NCBI GenBank assembly: GCA_013138615.1
Contig: WTCK01000042.1
Location: 1-7,050 of the forward strand
Reading direction: 5' to 3'
DNA: 7,050 nucleotides
DNA from: Candidatus Thorarchaeota archaeon
GTDB taxonomy: Archaea; Asgardarchaeota; Thorarchaeia; Thorarchaeales; Thorarchaeaceae
The notes beneath the pieces are model-generated. The model made no database searches. It was given only the letters and a program-made list of their open reading frames with translations, and was not told where the DNA came from. A program made the position numbers and the translations under genes. How positions within the stretch are numbered: the first letter of the stretch is position 1; every line of letters begins with the position of its first letter. Shown here piece by piece: positions 6,201-7,050 of this stretch.

Positions 6201-6497
6201 ATGGGTAAAGGAAAAGGCAAGGCCGGAAAGGCCAGAGCTAGTCATATTCTGGTGGATAAACACAGCAAGGCCATCGAGATAGTACGCAAGATTGCTGAAG
6301 GTGAAGACTTCGCTAGGATGGCACGGGAGCACAGCAGCTGCCCATCAAAAAAGAAAGGAGGAGACCTCGGATTCTTTGGCAAGGGTCAGATGGTCAGTGA
6401 GTTTGAGAAGGCAACCTTCGCCCTTAGTGTGGGGGCAATGACTAGAGAACCCGTGAAGACTAAATTCGGTTATCATATAATAAAACGAACTGCATAG
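6201..6497 (+). CDS. Parvulin-type peptidyl-prolyl cis-trans isomerase
   Basis: This is a single-domain, 98-residue parvulin, close in size and sequence pattern to Escherichia coli Par10 (PpiC) and to archaeal parvulins of Nitrosopumilus and Cenarchaeum. It speeds cis-trans isomerisation of peptide bonds before proline during folding. Key positions are visible: His15 in ASHILV, Cys47 in HSSCPSKKKGGDLGFFGKG (44-62), the hydrophobic pocket residues Met64 and Phe68 in GQMVSEFEKATF, and the second active-site His92 in FGYHIIK (89-95). A Gly/Lys-rich basic N-terminus (residues 2-11) precedes the domain. There is no signal peptide, so it should act in the cytoplasm. ATG 6201 is chosen because the domain would otherwise be truncated and no better start exists. 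It is divergent from the ribbon-helix-helix gene and converges on the aldolase/phosphatase gene. Confidence 0.95.
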   Translation: MGKGKGKAGKARASHILVDKHSKAIEIVRKIAEGEDFARMAREHSSCPSKKKGGDLGFFGKGQMVSEFEKATFALSVGAMTREPVKTKFGYHIIKRTA

Positions 6498-6528
6498 TAT
6501 ACAGTAAAGCTAATGGTAGCGAAACTAA

Positions 6529-6565
6529 GGCAGGATCGCTCTGTCCTGCCCTCGTTTCTGTCGAG
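6529..6565. terminator. Tandem hairpins between convergent genes
   Basis: GGCAGGA (6529-6535) pairs perfectly with TCCTGCC (6544-6550) around an eight-base loop. Directly after it, CTCG (6551-6554) pairs with CGAG (6562-6565). They fill the centre of the 79-base gap between the parvulin stop (6497) and the aldolase/phosphatase stop (6577), so they could end transcription from both sides. There is only a short T-rich stretch on the + strand. Confidence 0.5.
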
Positions 6566-6576
6566 TCGACTTCAAA

Positions 6577-7050
6577 CTACTTGGGCACTATTTCTTCAGC
6601 AGAGAATCGACTTTTCAGTTTCTTCAACACTGATGGCAGTGTTGTGTACTCCATGTCACTCTCGTGCAATCTGTGAGGCATGAATGGACCGTGTTGCCTT
6701 AGATAGTCAGCGGCTTTCATTGCGCGTTTCCTTGAGATATCGAATGCAACATCTTCGAACATGTCGACAGGTCCCAGGAGCATTCCATTGCTCACCTGGA
6801 AGCCCAGCCCGATAACTCTTGGTGGACCATCGAATCTTGTGCATCGTGAGTCCTTAACGCCAACGGGCATAAGGGGCCCGATATGCGAACCTCGCATCCA
6901 ACCAGCCACAAGATGAGGTAGAGTGAATGCCTCTAGAATCTCGCCCATTGCTGGTAGTCCGGAGTGTGCTCGGATTATGGCAACGGGATCATCTTTTCCT
7001 ACATACTTGCCTGCGAGATACGAGAGTTTGTCAGTACTAATAGAAGCTGT
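6577..7050 (-). CDS. fbp: Fructose-1,6-bisphosphate aldolase/phosphatase, C-terminal part (5' end outside window)
   Basis: This is the bifunctional archaeal gluconeogenic enzyme, which condenses dihydroxyacetone phosphate with glyceraldehyde 3-phosphate and then dephosphorylates the product to fructose 6-phosphate. The frame is open to the window end, so 157 residues of roughly 370-400 are visible. YVGKDDP (fragment 16-22) holds the catalytic Tyr, the Schiff-base Lys and two metal-binding Asp, matching Tyr229, Lys232, Asp233 and Asp234 of the Sulfolobus tokodaii enzyme. MEYTTLP (133-139) has a Tyr exactly 116 residues after that Lys, the spacing of Tyr348. GWMRGSHIGPLMPV (50-63) is a family signature. 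The ATG at 6948 is internal, not the start. Everything visible looks intact, so both activities are expected. The stop is TAG at 6577-6579. Confidence 0.95.
   Translation of the reverse strand, partial: TASISTDKLSYLAGKYVGKDDPVAIIRAHSGLPAMGEILEAFTLPHLVAGWMRGSHIGPLMPVGVKDSRCTRFDGPPRVIGLGFQVSNGMLLGPVDMFEDVAFDISRKRAMKAADYLRQHGPFMPHRLHESDMEYTTLPSVLKKLKSRFSAEEIVPK

Noticed and set aside
6037..6282. 81-residue open frame on the + strand overlapping the parvulin start
   Set aside because: It runs through the intergenic region and into the parvulin gene in another frame, and its product looks like random sequence.
1..7050. CRISPR arrays, tRNA or rRNA genes, insertion sequences
   Set aside because: No regularly spaced repeats, no cloverleaf-like segment, and no transposase or terminal repeats were seen on either strand.

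Overview
The window looks like a chromosomal stretch of an archaeon. The best evidence is metabolic: a short archaeal-type triose-phosphate isomerase and the C-terminal part of the bifunctional fructose-1,6-bisphosphate aldolase/phosphatase. An archaeal-style DUF89 phosphatase, a single ribbon-helix-helix regulator and a sequon-rich surface protein with a C-terminal membrane anchor fit the same picture. The mid-range base composition, the anchor ending in a basic tail and the gene style resemble Asgard archaea of the Thorarchaeota type. That lineage guess is inference; nothing here proves it. No rRNA, tRNA, CRISPR array, insertion sequence or integrase was seen.

Left part, + strand (1-3341). 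The 3' end of a cell-surface protein gene runs into a polytopic permease of the COG0701/DUF318 (YraQ/ArsP-like) family. A 4-base overlap then leads into a small membrane protein resembling the permease partner YcgQ (TIGR03943/DUF1980). These three read as one transcription unit, probably a two-component membrane transport system with cysteine motifs in both subunits. After 82 bases comes a divergent NIF3 (DUF34) family protein that appears to have lost three of the five classical metal ligands.

Middle part, - strand (3352-6026). The DUF89 phosphatase gene converges on the NIF3 gene with only 10 bases between. Upstream of it on the same strand are triose-phosphate isomerase, an unrecognised acidic-tailed protein with a faintly SCP2-like C-terminal domain, and a ribbon-helix-helix DNA-binding protein.

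Right part (6027-7050). A 174-base divergent intergenic region separates the ribbon-helix-helix gene (-) from a parvulin-type peptidyl-prolyl isomerase (+). It carries a perfect 7-6-7 inverted repeat just upstream of the regulator, the best operator candidate in the window. The parvulin gene converges on the fructose-bisphosphate aldolase/phosphatase gene (-, cut by the window edge), with two tandem hairpins in the 79-base gap.

Triose-phosphate isomerase and the aldolase/phosphatase carry out consecutive steps of gluconeogenesis (glyceraldehyde-3-P/dihydroxyacetone-P to fructose-6-P). The DUF89 protein beside the isomerase could be a housekeeping phosphatase for sugar-phosphate by-products. 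No intergenic stretch reaches 300 bases. I found no convincing new defence or mobile system; the most unusual items are the ligand-poor NIF3 protein, the cysteine-bearing permease pair and the operator-like palindrome.
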